This document shows, piece after piece, positions 22,700 through 35,434 of a DNA stretch of 64,000 nt. A program made the position numbers and the translations under genes. The notes beneath the pieces were generated by a model. The model was not told the DNA's origin. It was given only the letters and a program-made list of their open reading frames with translations, and made no database searches. Numbering within the stretch: position 1 is the stretch's first letter; each line of letters opens with the position of its first letter. The DNA comes from Albula goreensis (taxonomy: Eukaryota; Chordata; Actinopteri; Albuliformes; Albulidae): positions 41,454,144-41,518,143 of the forward strand of contig CM040745.1 in NCBI GenBank assembly GCA_022829145.1, written 5' to 3'.

Positions 22700-25600
22700 A
22701 ATGAACGTTGGGGCATAGGTTAGCTTGCACCGTCAAAACCAAGCCTCCAAAATAAAAATCAAAATTAAACAAAACTCAGGTCGGAGTGCTGCCGCCTCCT
22801 CCTCCTGGACGGCCGCTTCTGACACCGTCTCCAGCGTTTCTTCCTCTCTGGGGAAACGGGGAAGAGCATGGCTCACATCACCACAATGCTTTAGCTGGGC
22901 AGATAAACGTGAGTCACACACAAGGTTTACGTCCCTTACTGAACTGGGGCGATGCACCGCTGTGCCTTCTGTTGAGTGAAATATATCATTCTAGCAACAG
23001 TGGTTACTGTTGGCTGTATTCATTATAATGTGTCATGTGGTTTGACGTTACTTAATATAAAATAGGTTTTAGCAGTATTAAACGATGTATTGTATCACCA
23101 AGAATAAATAATAAGGAATAAGGAATAAGGAATGAAAACTATACAGTAATCACACATATATAAATCATATATTTAATAACTGGACATGTGTGCTGTGCCC
23201 CTCTGCATTCTGCCGGTGGCGAGTGTGTCACAGACTGGAGACAAGTAACTGTCAATTACCAGCCGTTATTTGTCGGGTTTTTCAATAAACTCAATAAACT
23301 GCTGAAATCCACCAATCCTGTCTGTGCAGATACAAACCAGTACGTCCGTCTCCTTCCTTCCTGCCCTCCTACCTATCGTAGTTGCAAGATTTACGACCCT
23401 TCTTTGCCGTTATACAGCTATAGTGACAGAAGAAACATTACTTTTAAAAATGTGGTAGAAATCATCTGGTGTACAAATATAAATATGTGTAAACAGATCT
23501 CCAGAAAGATTAGCCGATGTGCATTGGTATCGCCTTATGTACAATGACAAGGTTTCCAACGGATGTTTGACCTATCTGGTTTAGCTAGGCTATTGTCCCC
23601 CAACATCATATAGCTAACTTGTAATTAGCCCACAACATTAATCAGAAAACCAATGCATAAAATCTGCTAAAAATAAGATCGTATCTCATAAACGAAGTAT
23701 GATGCCTGGGAGAATTAATCCGAATGAAACAGAGCTGGCGCTGGGCGCCATTAACGCTTCCATCTATTAACATGATCACAAGAAAAACACTTTAAAGTAC
23801 TTGTTGTCGCTTGCTTTTACTGTACCCGCGAAGTGAAAATGCGATGTTGTGACATCCGATTGGTTGCTGCTTGGTAACGTTTTCAAGCGGCCGGGTCAAA
23901 GTTCACTGATTTCACCTTCTTCTTGACGCCCCGCCGGTTGGCCGCTCGACACCTGCAATCCCATCATGCCCTGCACGAGCGTCTCGCCGGTCCCCATTCA
24001 AAATGAATGGAGGCGGCTGGCGGCCAGCGACGCTGCCTGTGTGTCTTGACCGTTAGGTCATTCATTGTTTCTTGCGAGCGCTGGGTGCATGTGATTTTAT
24101 TGCATGTAACGGTCACTATGATTGGCTGAAACATGCAACACCATGCCAAGCCCTCTAATTGATATTAACACATTACTCCACCCATTGCACCATGTTAAGG
24201 ACCTCCTATTGCAGGTAGCGCCATGGACTGGGCCTGTCCAATTTGACATATCCTTGGACCTGAGTCCTGGAAAATATTTTGCGGGTTTACCCCTCCCATG
24301 GATTATTGCATGAATTGGGCAATGACTGATTTATGACTTATGAGGTATGAATTTGAAAATAGACTCCCTAATCAGACCATGTTATTGTCATCATGATCAG
24401 AAGTCCTACTACACCATGTTATGCATTGCGGCACATTGCATTTGTTACAAATAGTTTCTGAATGGTTCATTATCATCATCATCATTCTTTTACCCTAATG
24501 GCCATGGAGGCAACGCAGCAATGTTTGAGATCTTAAACCATCGTGCCAGATATTCAGCAGCTCTTAACAAGATTTCAACACCCATTTTCATCTTTGATGT
24601 TGTTTTTTAATTTTGTTGATTGGGTCATTCAGTTGTATATTCTCTTTTGTGCTCCTCATTTTTGTATATTTACCATATATCTTGGTAAGTGCTAGCTTAT
24701 CCCTGCTGCCAAGCTTTGCCTTAAGATGACTGTTCATCTGTCCTGATACAGTTCAACTACTTGACCTGTATTTGGCCGTAGTGCCCATGCCCTTGGTGGA
24801 GCACCTGCATACAAGTCAGTGCATGATTAGTTCACAAGTCTTGGATCTTCTGTCTGACCTTTGAGCCAATAACTGTCTTGTGGATCTCTGGCCCGGGCCA
24901 TGCATTACGCTAGCTTCCCCAAGATTCAACAAGCCTCTTTCATTCTCCATTCCATCTTCCCCCAGCTTCACCCAGATTCACTTGATCTTAACCACATTCA
25001 ACCTAGCTTCATCCATGTTCACCCAGCTTTACAACTGAATGTATGACATAAGTATTCAGACACTTTATTCAGAAAAGCAGTCAGAGTGACCCTTGGGTTC
25101 TTGGTCACCTCTTACCAAGGCCTTTCACCCCTGATTCCCCAGTTTGGCCAGGCAGCCAGCTCCCAGAAGTTGTTCCAAACTTCCTCCATTTAAAAATGAT
25201 GGAGGCCACCGTGTTCTTAGGAACCTTAAATTGTTAGTCATAATATTGAACAACATTGGAGATAACGGGGGTCTCATTAGTTTGAAAGTCAAATTTCATG
25301 ACTGTGAGATTGAAAAGTATGGCAGTGACAATGAGTGAACCTGCTTTTTTTTTTATAAGTCATTGAGATACAAATAAAAATAAACAACACACAGTATTTA
25401 AATATATTTGAGAGAGGTGCTTTTGCAGCTAAAACATAAGATCACTGATCAAATATCTGATGTATTTCTAAAAAACTTCTGTTCCAAATTATTATCATTT
25501 TATTGAGAGAAGTCCAATGTTGTCCAATGAATATTGTATTTATTTGGCTTTCTGGTGCCCTTGATGCCATGCTCAAGGAATCGTATGTGCTGGGTATAAT

Positions 25601-26050
25601 GGTTGGCAGCTAGCTGGAGCCATACCATCACTTTAGATACAGCATATAATTAATTACAGATTGTTCCCCTGCATGTGCTCCCACATCTCCCTTTTACTTT
25701 CTTAAAACAGGGTTGCAATGATGGATTTCCCCTTTGCATCTGTTACTAGACAGCAGTTGCTGATCACAGTATTACAATGCAGATCAGCATAAGACAGTTC
25801 TCAACCAGCCTCCTCTATTTGAAATTGGAGCCACCAAATGTTTATGGTTTGGCTGCTGTAAGTGTGCATTCCTGGGGCTTCTTTCAGCCAGATGCTTCTT
25901 TCCATCCATCTGCTCCTTAGTGTCGCTCAGGTTGACTCCATTGGTCCATGACAGGAGAGCATTATTGTAAACAGCTTGCAGAAGTTAACAAGAACCTTTT
26001 GTCTACTCAGTTTATGATTCCCTATTGATTATCTACTGAGAAGGCCAGCA
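22700..26050. other. Intergenic sequence, no gene recognised
   Basis: There is no convincing coding region or classified transposon. The longest open frame (119 codons, 23188-23547) has no family signature. The stretch includes a CpG-dense patch, listed separately. Loosely repeated 'ttcacccagattca' phrases occur at 24950-25035. Confidence 0.5.
23821..24065. promoter_or_regulatory. CpG-dense patch, possible small CpG island
   Basis: I count about 22 CpG dinucleotides in roughly 250 bp, with GC near 57 percent, in a neighbourhood that is AT-rich and CpG-poor. An inverted CCAAT motif (CCGATTGG) lies at about 23857. This could be a small unmethylated promoter region or the GC-rich end of an unrecognised repeat. 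No exon is visible beside it. Confidence 0.3.
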
Positions 26051-26064
26051 CTGGGACTTGGCAC

Positions 26065-26282
26065 TGTGCCCACACTGCCCTGCTGTGAATACTATGTAAG
26101 GTGCCTTATCACTGGGCCCACACTGCCCTGCTGTGAATACTATGTAAGGTGTCTGATCACTGGACCCACACTGCCCTGCTGTGAATACTATGTGTGTCTG
26201 ATCACTGGGATTTGTTATAGTATTCTGATCACTCTCCCTGCTGTGACAGGACACTGGGCCCACACTGCCCTGCTGTGAATAG
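26065..26282. repeat. 48-bp minisatellite, left part
   Basis: About four units of the motif containing 'ctgtgaatactatgtaaggt' and 'gatcactgg'. The array is cut off at 26282 by an inserted element and resumes at 27877. Confidence 0.9.
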
Positions 26283-27876
26283 TGTTAGGGCCCAATTATC
26301 TAAACCTCACTGTGTGGCACCAGTTACGTAAGACTTTATTATGTTCCCCGTAAGACTTTACAACAGAGGGCGTCACTTACGTGGTGGAAATTCTATATCA
26401 TTATTGTACGAATAATGGTGCAACTACGGTTAATCAGTCTCATATATCAGTCTCATAAAATATATCAGTTTCGTTATATAGCTATAAATACGTAATTCCA
26501 ACTAATAATTAAATTAATAATTATAATCAAAATTACAATATTAATAACTAATCATAATCAAATCACAACACTATTGGTTCAGTTTTACCTGAATTAATAA
26601 CGTTAATGATTGATCAAAAGTGAAGGCATTCGGAGTTCTTCAGAGTTGCAGAGGTCGGCAAACATTCAATATTTATGCAACATTAATAAACACACAACCT
26701 TGGAATATAACAAAGTTTATTGAACACATGTACTAAACGGCAAAGCACGATTTATTACAATGTAACAATAAACGATGCGTGCGTGTGTGTGTGTGTGCGT
26801 GTGTATGTGCATATGGTTCAGGAATGTATAGGGCGTTGGCTTGTGTGTAGTGGTAGGAATGTTCTCCTACGTGTGGGGGTCGCGCCGCCTTGGGGGTGTG
26901 CGCAATGCACACGTGTTCATGGAGAACAAAGGAAAAGAGATGGTGGGAGTTTTGAAACTTAGCTGAAGCTAAGCGTTTCAGGAAAATGGCGCATGCAATG
27001 TGGAAAAATGGATGTACTCGTGCAGATCACTAATGCCGGGTTGTCGTAAGTTAGTAGCTAAATAGACACATGCAAAACCTAGTTTGTGTGAGATATTTGC
27101 TTACTAACGCTGCACGGCGCTTGGCTAGGAGCCAGCTAAACAGTGCTCAAACACAAGAATGATTACAGATATGAAAAATAAATAACACAGTTAATTACAT
27201 TTAGTTATGAAATAACAATATGTGCCTAAGCTATGTTATCTATCTGTGCCCAGTGTTACAGCCTTACTGTTGCGGGTTTTCTCCGTTGGTTAGACAGGTC
27301 CAGTGCGTTTCTTTGTTTCAGTCTCTGGTTTCCCAGGGCGCAGAGTTGGTTGCTCACTCGTTCGTCCTCTCTGGGGTCCGATGCCGTCGTTCACGTAGCT
27401 GGATCCTCCTTGCAGGCTGCTGGCCGCTTGGGACTTACAGGTCTTCGCTCTGCTGGATTCCGGGGTTTGCTGCGTGGCTCTCTGCGGCAGGGTTCCACTT
27501 GTCTCGTGGTTTCTTGGCTGTGCGTCTCTGTTCCCTGTAGCTAACCACCGGGGTTCGAAGCTACCTTTTAGGTTGCATTGAGCGGGCCTATTTAACCAGG
27601 GAAATTGTTGCGCACAAGGCAGACGAGGGACAGAATTCCTTGGCATACGGTGTGCATGCCAGGCCCAGGTTAGAGAGTTTTATGCGTGCGTCCAGCACGC
27701 GTGGTGCGAGCATGGAGAGGTGAGAGTGAGTCTCTGAGAGAGAGAGCGTGATTTCTGGGGTGTTGGTCCTTTTTATTACCTACGTTTTATGGCTTTTAAC
27801 GTAGTTGTGCTGTAAGTTAGTTATCTTTGGAATTTGGCTGTGGAACTATGGGAAACGCAGTTCAGTAGTCCCTACA
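26283..27876. mobile_element. LTR-like insertion splitting the minisatellite
   Basis: It is a 1.59-kb insertion bounded by minisatellite units on both sides. It starts TGTTAGGG and ends CCCTACA, so its ends are short inverted repeats of the TG...CA type seen in LTRs. The last 0.79 kb (27088-27876) matches the fragment at 9668-10427. The first 0.8 kb has no second copy in this window. It has no coding capacity. It may be one long solo LTR or a compound of two insertions, and its age cannot be judged from one copy. Confidence 0.6.
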
Positions 27877-28995
27877 TATGTAAGGTGTCTGATCACTGGG
27901 CCCATGCTGGCCATGCTGTGAATACTATGTAAGTTTCCTGATCACTGGACCCACACTACCCTGCCGTGAATACTATGTAAGGTGTCTGATCACTGGGCCC
28001 ACGCTGGCCATACTGTGAATACTATGTAAGGTGTCTGATCACTGGGCCCACGCTGGCCATACTGTGAATACTATGTAAGGTGCCTGATCACTGGATCCAT
28101 GCTGGCCATGCTGTGAATACTATGTAAGTTTCCTGATCACTGGACCCACACTGCCCTGCTGTGAATACTATGTAAGGTGCCTGATCACTGGACCCATGCT
28201 GGCCATACTGTGAATACTATGCAAGGTGCCTGATCACTGGGCCCATGCTGGCTATACTATGAATACTATGTAAGGTGCCTGATCACTGAACCCATGCTGG
28301 CCATACTATGAATACTATGTAAGGTGCCTGATCACTGGACCCACACTGCCCTGCCGTGAATACTATGTAAGGTGTCTGATCACTGGGCCCACGCTGGCCA
28401 TGCTGTGAATACTATGTAAGGTGCCTGATCACTGGACCCACACTGCCCTGCTGTGAATACTATGTAAGGTGCCTGATCACTGGACCCATGCTGGCCATAC
28501 TGTGAATACTATGTAAGGTGCCTGATCACTGAACCCATGCTGGCCATACTATGAATACTATGTAAGGTGCCTGATCACTGGACCCACACTGCCCTGCCGT
28601 GAATACTATGTAAGGTGTCTGATCACTGGGCCCACGCTGGCCATGCTGTGAATACTATGTAAGGTGCCTGATCACTGGACCCACACTGCCCTGCTGTGAA
28701 TACTATGTAAGGTGTCTGATCACTGGGCCCACGCTGGCCATGCTGTGAATACTATGTAAGGTGCCTGATCACTGGACCCACACTGCCCTGCTGTGAATAC
28801 TATGTAAGGTGCCTGATCACTGGACCCACACTGCCCTGCTGTGAATACTATGTAAGGTGTCTGATCACTGGGCCCACGCTGGCCATGCTGTGAATACTAT
28901 GTAAGGTGCCTGATCACTGGACCCACACTGCCCTGCTGTGAATACTATGTAAGGTGCCTGATCACTGGGCCCATGCTGGCCATGCTGTGAATACC
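27877..28995. repeat. 48-bp minisatellite, main array
   Basis: About 23 units of 48 bp. Two unit types alternate, one with 'cccacactgccctgctgtg' and one with 'cccacgctggccatgctgtg', plus 'cccatgctggccatactgtg' variants. A five-unit block recurs at an offset of about 242 bp, seen from the 'cactgccctgccgtgaat' variant at about 28340 and 28582. This gives a higher-order structure. Confidence 0.95.
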
Positions 28996-29084
28996 CAAAG
29001 CAACATACAAGGATTGATTACAGTCATCAACAAATGTAAAAGTGAATCCATCAATAATGCTCTGGTAAATCTATTAATTAAATC

Positions 29085-29230
29085 TAAGTCATAATAACAT
29101 AGCCAGGAAGAATGTGTGGTGCAGGCTGGTAGGCCTGAGAGGAGGGAGTTACAATAGTCCAAGAGAGAGAGCACTGTGGCCTGGACGAAAAGCTGGGTGG
29201 AGTACATAGTCAAGAATGGTTGGATCCTCC
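29085..29230 (-). mobile_element. LINE reverse transcriptase fragment (L2/Rex-like)
   Basis: The minus strand reads LFVQATVLSLLDYCNSLLSG followed by LPACTT, the conserved stretch just after the reverse transcriptase palm in L2/Rex-type fish LINEs (usually LVQATVLSRLDYCNSLL). It is a short, isolated fossil. Confidence 0.65.
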
Positions 29231-30020
29231 TGATGTTATACAGAAGAAAACAACAGGATCGTGCTGTATAGGAGATACAGTAGATGAATAAAATAAAAAA
29301 TTAAATATAAAAAAGATAAACAGGATATAATAGGATAAAAAGCTGGGTGGATAACACAACATTAAGTTGCACGGTATAACTGATGGATTATATTAGTTAA
29401 TATAGTATTATACATACACACACACATACACACACACATACAAACACACATACAAACACAATTACAGATTAAAATGGATTATGAACTGTATTAGTTAACA
29501 GCTGCTTCACATTTGGGGCACTTTATGAAAAATCAAGACTGTACAATTTTGAATTTAAATAGTTTGATGGGCATTTTTTTTAGCTATTTTGTGTAAATAC
29601 ATTTGTATACCTGCATTGAATAGAAGTTTACCAGTTACAGTGTAAAATGCATAATTACAACATCTTTCATGAAATATTCATGTAATAATATAACTCAAGA
29701 TTCTTTATAGTTATGTCCCATATACAGGTACTTGAGAGTAAAAAGCTTTGGTGTTAGCTCCAAGACTGTACAGTATAGGACAAACATACTAAATATAAAT
29801 TTAAAACAAATATAACTAAACATTAGACCTAATAAAATAAGAGAATAAAATAGGCAGGGAGCATAATAATAGAATAGTGCAACAATATGGTAAAAAATGT
29901 AACAAAAGACAAAAAAAATGTTAATTGCACAGGAAACTGGAATTGCATGTGAAAAACACAACAATTGCACTTGATTTAGTTCTTGTATGTGAGGAACAGT
30001 TAGACCAGAGAGAAGGATCG
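29231..30020. other. AT-rich sequence with CA-rich microsatellite
   Basis: Positions 29413-29460 hold an imperfect (CA)n/(CATA)n run. The rest is AT-rich without coding or repeat signatures that I recognise. Confidence 0.5.
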
Positions 30021-30030
30021 GTGTAAAAAG

Positions 30031-30870
30031 TTAGTGTGTGTCATCGGCTATCAGAGTTTGGGTGGTGATGGAACCAATGAGGATGCTCTCGGTGATGCCT
30101 CTGGAGAAAGCCTGTAGAATCTTGGGCTCCAATCCAAAATTCTTCAGCCGCCTGAGGTGAAAGAGGTGCTGCTGAGCCTTTGTCACCACTAGGCCGGCAT
30201 GCTCAGTCCAGGTGAGGTCCTCTTGATTTGGACCAAGTCCCAAAGTACCCTGGGGGGCTCCTGTGTTGAGAGTCAGAGGGGCGGAGGTGATGGAGCCCAA
30301 CCTCACCACCAGGCGTTTACCTGACAGGTAGTCCAGGATCCAGCTGCAAAGGCTGGGGTTAAGCCCAAGGTTCCTGAGCTTTGTGTCAAGGGATTATGAT
30401 ATTGAATGCTGAACTGCAGTCTCAGAACAGCATTCTCACATGGGTGTTTCTCTTCTCCAGGTGGGTGAGGGCAGTGTGGAGTGTTGTGGCTATTGCGTCA
30501 TCAGTTGACCTATTTTGCCTGTAGGCAAATTGATGTGATCCAGGGTGAATGGTAATATGCTACAGATGGAGTCTCTATCATTCCTCTCAAAGCATTTACT
30601 GAAGGTGGAGGTGAGGGCAACTGGACACCAGTCATTTAAGCATGTTCTTCTTGTTTTTTTTTAGCACTGGAACAATGGTGGATGACTTTAAGCAAGAGGA
30701 AACAGCGCGCAGGGAGAGGTTGTAAATGTCCATGAGCACACCCGACAGCTGTGCTGTGCATACTCTAATCGCACGGCCTGGGATGCTGTGTGGTCCGGCA
30801 GCTTTGTGGATGTTAATGAGTTTGAACGCATTGCGCATGTTGGCCTCGGCAATGACGAGCACGCTGGTGG
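30031..30870 (-). mobile_element. LINE fossil with partial reverse transcriptase
   Basis: On the minus strand, 30862-30632 encodes FKLINIHKAAGPHSIPGRAI and LSGVLMDIYNLSL, the N-terminal fingers of a LINE reverse transcriptase (usually INPRKAAGPDGIPGRVL). 30309-30031 begins with VRLGSITSAPL and a PQG motif and jumps straight to KAQQHLFHLRRLKNFGLEPK, the post-palm helix. The catalytic F/YADD segment between them is missing. The order matches one 5'-truncated, internally deleted element of the L2/CR1-like group common in fish. It cannot encode an active enzyme. Confidence 0.75.
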
Positions 30871-30929
30871 TGTCGGTCGTGGGTACACCCAGGGCTGGCT
30901 AAAGGCATTTACCATCACGTCACCTTCAG

Positions 30930-31585
30930 GTGGGTGCTGATCGCCCTAAAAGTAAAAAAAAAATTATGAAAATTTTCTGGTGGGCACCCTTCCTCTTTTT
31001 CTGCCTTGAGGTAACAAATGAACAAATAAAGAAAGAAAGAAATACACTTTGCATTTTGAGTTGACAGACTCTACCAGGATTTTGGCTTACTGCTGCAAAG
31101 TTTGCTCAGATCTTAAGCTACCTTTTACACAAACATTGTTTTGCTGAGGACGGCTGTTTTCCCTTAGTGATATTATTTGACCTAGGGGATACATGTGTAT
31201 GTTTTTCCATGGGAAATGTAATAATGTTTTAAATGCTTAATGCATTTGAATTCATTGCCTTTTCCTTGGTGCAAAACATTTAATTTGTGGTAACAAATGA
31301 GTGGAATTAGGTTTATCTGGAAATAAATTACAAGTGATCTTTTTTTTTTTTGTCATACAGCCGCTCCTGTGTTGGCACATACTGATCTGAGCAGCATTAT
31401 CGAAATCGTTTGAACTTGATCAGAATTTTTATCAACACCTTTCAATCTGTGCTTATTTTCAGCATTTCGTGCCAGTGTCTTGGATGTCACTAACAGGCAA
31501 AGGTAGTTGGTAATATTTAACAATCTATTCCTCCTTTGATACATTTGTTTGAGAAGTAATTTTAATTTATAAAAAATATATATTC
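30930..31585. other. AT-rich sequence without recognised feature
   Basis: I see no gene or classified repeat. It includes a T run at about 31340-31351. Confidence 0.45.
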
Positions 31586-31589
31586 TTAA

Positions 31590-31758
31590 CGGTTGTTGCA
31601 GCCGCAGGGGATGTGTCCCCTGCACTTTCCCCAGATCATCATCTAGCCTAACCCATGCCTGTACAGATGTCTTGCTGATGCTCTGTCTGCATCGGGATTT
31701 GATGCTACAGCATCGGGTTGAAGGGTCGGATGTGCTAACCGCTGAGCTAAAGTTTGTC
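31590..31758 (-). mobile_element. tRNA-derived SINE (minus strand)
   Basis: Read on the minus strand, the segment starts with a tRNA-like A-box region, TTTAGCTCAGCGGTTAGCAC, followed about 35 bp later by a B-box-like GCATCAAATCCCGATG. This spacing and composition fit the 5' end of a tRNA-derived SINE. The body continues to about 31590. It is a fossil, not a tRNA gene, because the acceptor and anticodon arms cannot be folded convincingly. Confidence 0.5.
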
Positions 31759-32839
31759 ATGGTTATGATTATCATGTCAGCGCATATAAGAAATGGCCAT
31801 TCTATAAATTACATGGGGTGCCAGATGATATGAGGATAATGTGCTGGATTCTATCACGGCGACACACAATAGTATAAATATTCTAAATTAACATAAGTGT
31901 ACCAAGGTTTTACCCCTAATCTTATTTTTAATAATTATGAACTATAATTCTTGACACTCTAATCTATAATGAAAGATACAACATCTATTAAATCATAATG
32001 GTTGAAGGAATTATGTTCAGATTGGTTTGACTCCGTTTTGACTTCTTACAACATCAACACAGACAACTTTTAATGAAATATATTTATTAAACAACAGAGA
32101 AAATCTGAACAAGACAGTTTCTATCACACAGGAAAGTGTGTATGCGTGGGTGGGTGTGTATGTGTGCGTGCGTACATGCGTGGGTTGGGAACAATGGGCG
32201 CGTTCCCGTCTATGTCCACGTGTCGGTTGTACTATTATGTATTTGTGGAGAGATTCAGAGACGCGTGTATATCCATTCAACAGGACTTTACTTTTTCTTT
32301 CTGTAACCCCTCCCCTCTCTTTACAACAGCATCCTGGGAACTGTAGTATCCACTAGTACAACTCCCCCTTTTAGTCAAACAATACTTCATTTCCCCACAG
32401 AACTATTTTTACCTTCGTAATCATTGTTGCAATGGGAAAAACTTAATTAGTAACTCAAGTTATCAATCAAACATCATTTTGCCTTAAAACAAAGACACTG
32501 ATGACTTTATTTACAGTCCATCTGGCTGTAAAAAGTATGGGCTGCTTGTAATGTGTTTGTAATTATAGTCTTGGGCAAATTTTCGGAAAGACTGTGATCC
32601 AAACTGAGGTCTGTTGATGGAGATGACCTACATAGGAATTCCATGACAGAGTGTCAGCAGTGATGAGATCTTTACCTGGGACATGCTGTATGTCATAGCT
32701 GAATCTCAGAAGACGAAGGCAAAATCTCAGGATTCTGGGTGGCAGGTCGTTGAGCCCTCTGGACCCCAAAAAGGTATGAGGGGTGTAGCGAAGGGCTGCC
32801 TCTAAATCAGTATTATTGCTTGTCTCAGAACCAACCAAT

Positions 32840-33526
32840 CCGAGAGCACGCTGCCCTCTGCTGCGACTTGCGCACAGTGGCTTCGTTAGTTGGAAGAAAG
32901 TTCTGGAGAGAGTCGGCGTTTAGTGACTGTGTTTACTGTTAAATTATTGTTGCTACAAATAGTGTTCTGATGTGTATTTCTTACTTTGTGCGCGTACAGT
33001 AACAAGTGAGTACCTGTATGTATATATTTGTGTAGTGTATTGAGTGATCTGAAACCTTATCTAAGCGTGAAGCACGCAGTTAGTGGGTGCGTTTTTACCA
33101 CGAGTGAAATGTTTTTGGTAGCTTATAATGGTAGACCTAGCCACCCTGAAATGTTAGGTTACGTTCCCCTTTGAATATCAAACAGTGCTTTAGTTCTTCT
33201 TATGTATGCCTACATGAATTGTATACCGAAATATGCTGTTCTTAATACCGTACTATTCTAATAATACTGTGGTAATGTTATGCTAAGTTCAGTTAAGCTA
33301 GGTTGCTATTGTATCATGCAGCAGACGCGTTTGTTTGTAGCTCAGCACATGTAGTAGCTCATGTTCAGGTGCATCTGACGCATGGCTAATTATTGTCTTT
33401 CTTATTCTTTCTTGCAGAACCGCACACATACGCACACACACACTTATACTCATTCTGTTTATAAGCATCTATCTGTTTGGATTTCTTCAATAAATCTCCT
33501 GAAAGAACATTTTGGTGTGCATTCTG
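32840..33526 (+). mobile_element. Unclassified insertion inside Gypsy-2
   Basis: The Gypsy-2 RNase H region is interrupted by about 690 bp of unrelated sequence flanked on both sides by ACCAAT (32834-32839 and 33527-33532), which may be a target duplication. An AATAAA signal lies about 35 bp before its right end. This could be a solo LTR, but its ends are not TG...CA, so the family is open. Confidence 0.4.
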
Positions 33527-34796
33527 ACCAATGCCCCTCAGCGGTCACAGCTTTAGTCTGAACTCAAGTTTAGTTAATGTTCCCCAGAACAAGGGGCTTG
33601 TGACCTGTGATTATAGAGAAGTGGAGGCCCTGGAGGTATGTCGTCAATCTTTCACAGGCACATGTGACGGCCAGCGCTTCTTTTCAATTTGCGCATATCG
33701 CTTTTCAGTGTTACTCAGAACTCTTGAAATGTATATGACTAGCTTCCACGTGTCATCGTGTTGTGTGAGCACTGTGCCCATCCAAAAGGAAGATGAATCT
33801 GCTACCACTCTGCTGTCTCCCTCTCAGGTAAGTATTGAGCCAGTACTTTAGGTGAACTCAGTTCTTCCTTGAGTCGTCCCTGGAGCTTCTGTAGCACCAG
33901 GTGCAGTCGCTGATTGTGTTCTGAAACACAAGAATATCATTAGGCTTTGATTCTGCTTTATTTGTTGAGTGGGATCTTCTATCTCCAAATGGAGTGATGA
34001 AAGTGGTGAGTGGCTTTGATTCTGCTGTGAGTGGGATCTTCCAAAAGCCTGCCTTTGCGTCCACCTTGGATATGCCCATCCTTTCCAGTTCATCTTTAAC
34101 TTTGGCTCTCAGGGGCAGAGGCACACGGCGAGGTGTTGAGAGTGTATATGGCATTGCATTCTTGTCCATTTCAATGTTGCATGGTTCACGCAGCAATCCC
34201 AGTCCTCTGAACACAGTGGGTAAGCCGCAGTAAAGTCTGTTTCTTGCTGCAGGACAGTCTCAATTCTCTGAATAAGGCTGAGGCCTTCAATGGATGGTAG
34301 CCTCAGTAGTGGTTTTGAGAGGCCCGCAATCACATACACATCCTGTGAGGAGCTGCACCCTTTTGCTGTCAGCACGTTCTGAAAACACCCCTTCACACCC
34401 AGGATGTTGTTCCCTGGCCTATACAGGATTTTTGGAGCTCTTCTGAGCTCTTCGTGTTTGTTCACGTCAAAGGTTCTCTCTGGAATGGCTGTTACTGCTG
34501 CACCTGTATCACGCTTGAAAAGAACAATGTCACCATTCATGGCCACTAGTTCTGTCCACTCCTGCGGACTGGCTGAGGAAATTTCCACCAGGAACACAAC
34601 ATATTGATCATTACAGTCACTGTGCGTCAGTGTGTCCATTTTGAATATGCAGAAAAGTGCCCAATCTTGTGGTGACATTCAGCTTCTCTTGCTGGACATT
34701 CTTTCCAGGCATGCTTCCTCCCTGCACTGCATCTGCCACAATTTTTTTTGGCTTTGGCCTTGTTTGTTTCTGTTAAAAGTTCTCCTGTCACTTTTT

Positions 34797-34833
34797 TCAG
34801 TATGAATTAGTTTTGCATATTAATTCATACTGA
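34797..34833. repeat. Short inverted repeat
   Basis: The arms 'cagtatgaatta' and 'taattcatactg' flank a short loop. It may form a hairpin and lies within the Gypsy-2 interior; no function is evident. Confidence 0.6.
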
Positions 34834-35434
34834 TTTTTTTTCTGTGCTAATTTTCCTTTTATGGCATCCACATTTGAGCTAGGACCTGCACCTGCTTCAG
34901 TCCCATGTAGTACAACTTGCTGGTTTTTCATTGTCTCACTTTCTGTTAGGCAGTGATCAATGTCAAATCCAGGTTGAGTTGCAAATGTTCAGAGAGTCTC
35001 CTACTACTAGTCTTCCGACTACTGTGTGGTCCCTGATTAGTTCCTCTTTTAATGTCCCAAAATGACAGTGCTCTGCTAACTTGTGTACTGCTGTAATAAA
35101 TGTCTCTACATCTTCCCCTTCCTCTTGCTTTATCCTATTAAATTGGGCTCTCTCAAAAATTACCTTATGCCTTCCCACACAATGGGCCTCATTCATCAAA
35201 ATTTTCATAAAACTGTGCGTAAATTTATGTGTCAACGGCTACGAACTAACAAATTCCGCCGGATTTATCAAACATGCATAAACACAGCATTTGTTAGTAT
35301 TTTGTGTGTATGTTGATAAATACCAAAAAATCGTAAATGACAAGCGCGTTCACAAAATTTTTTGTTAGCATAAATCGATGCTCCTGAAATACCATATAAG
35401 GAGCTTGAAATCCCATTGCTGGCAATGTAAAGAG

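Noticed and set aside
23188-23547. 119-codon plus-strand frame
   Set aside because: No recognisable domain, no splice or promoter context, and a composition consistent with chance.
31590-31758. A tRNA gene on the minus strand
   Set aside because: A- and B-box-like sequences are present, but the arms do not pair and the body continues as a SINE.
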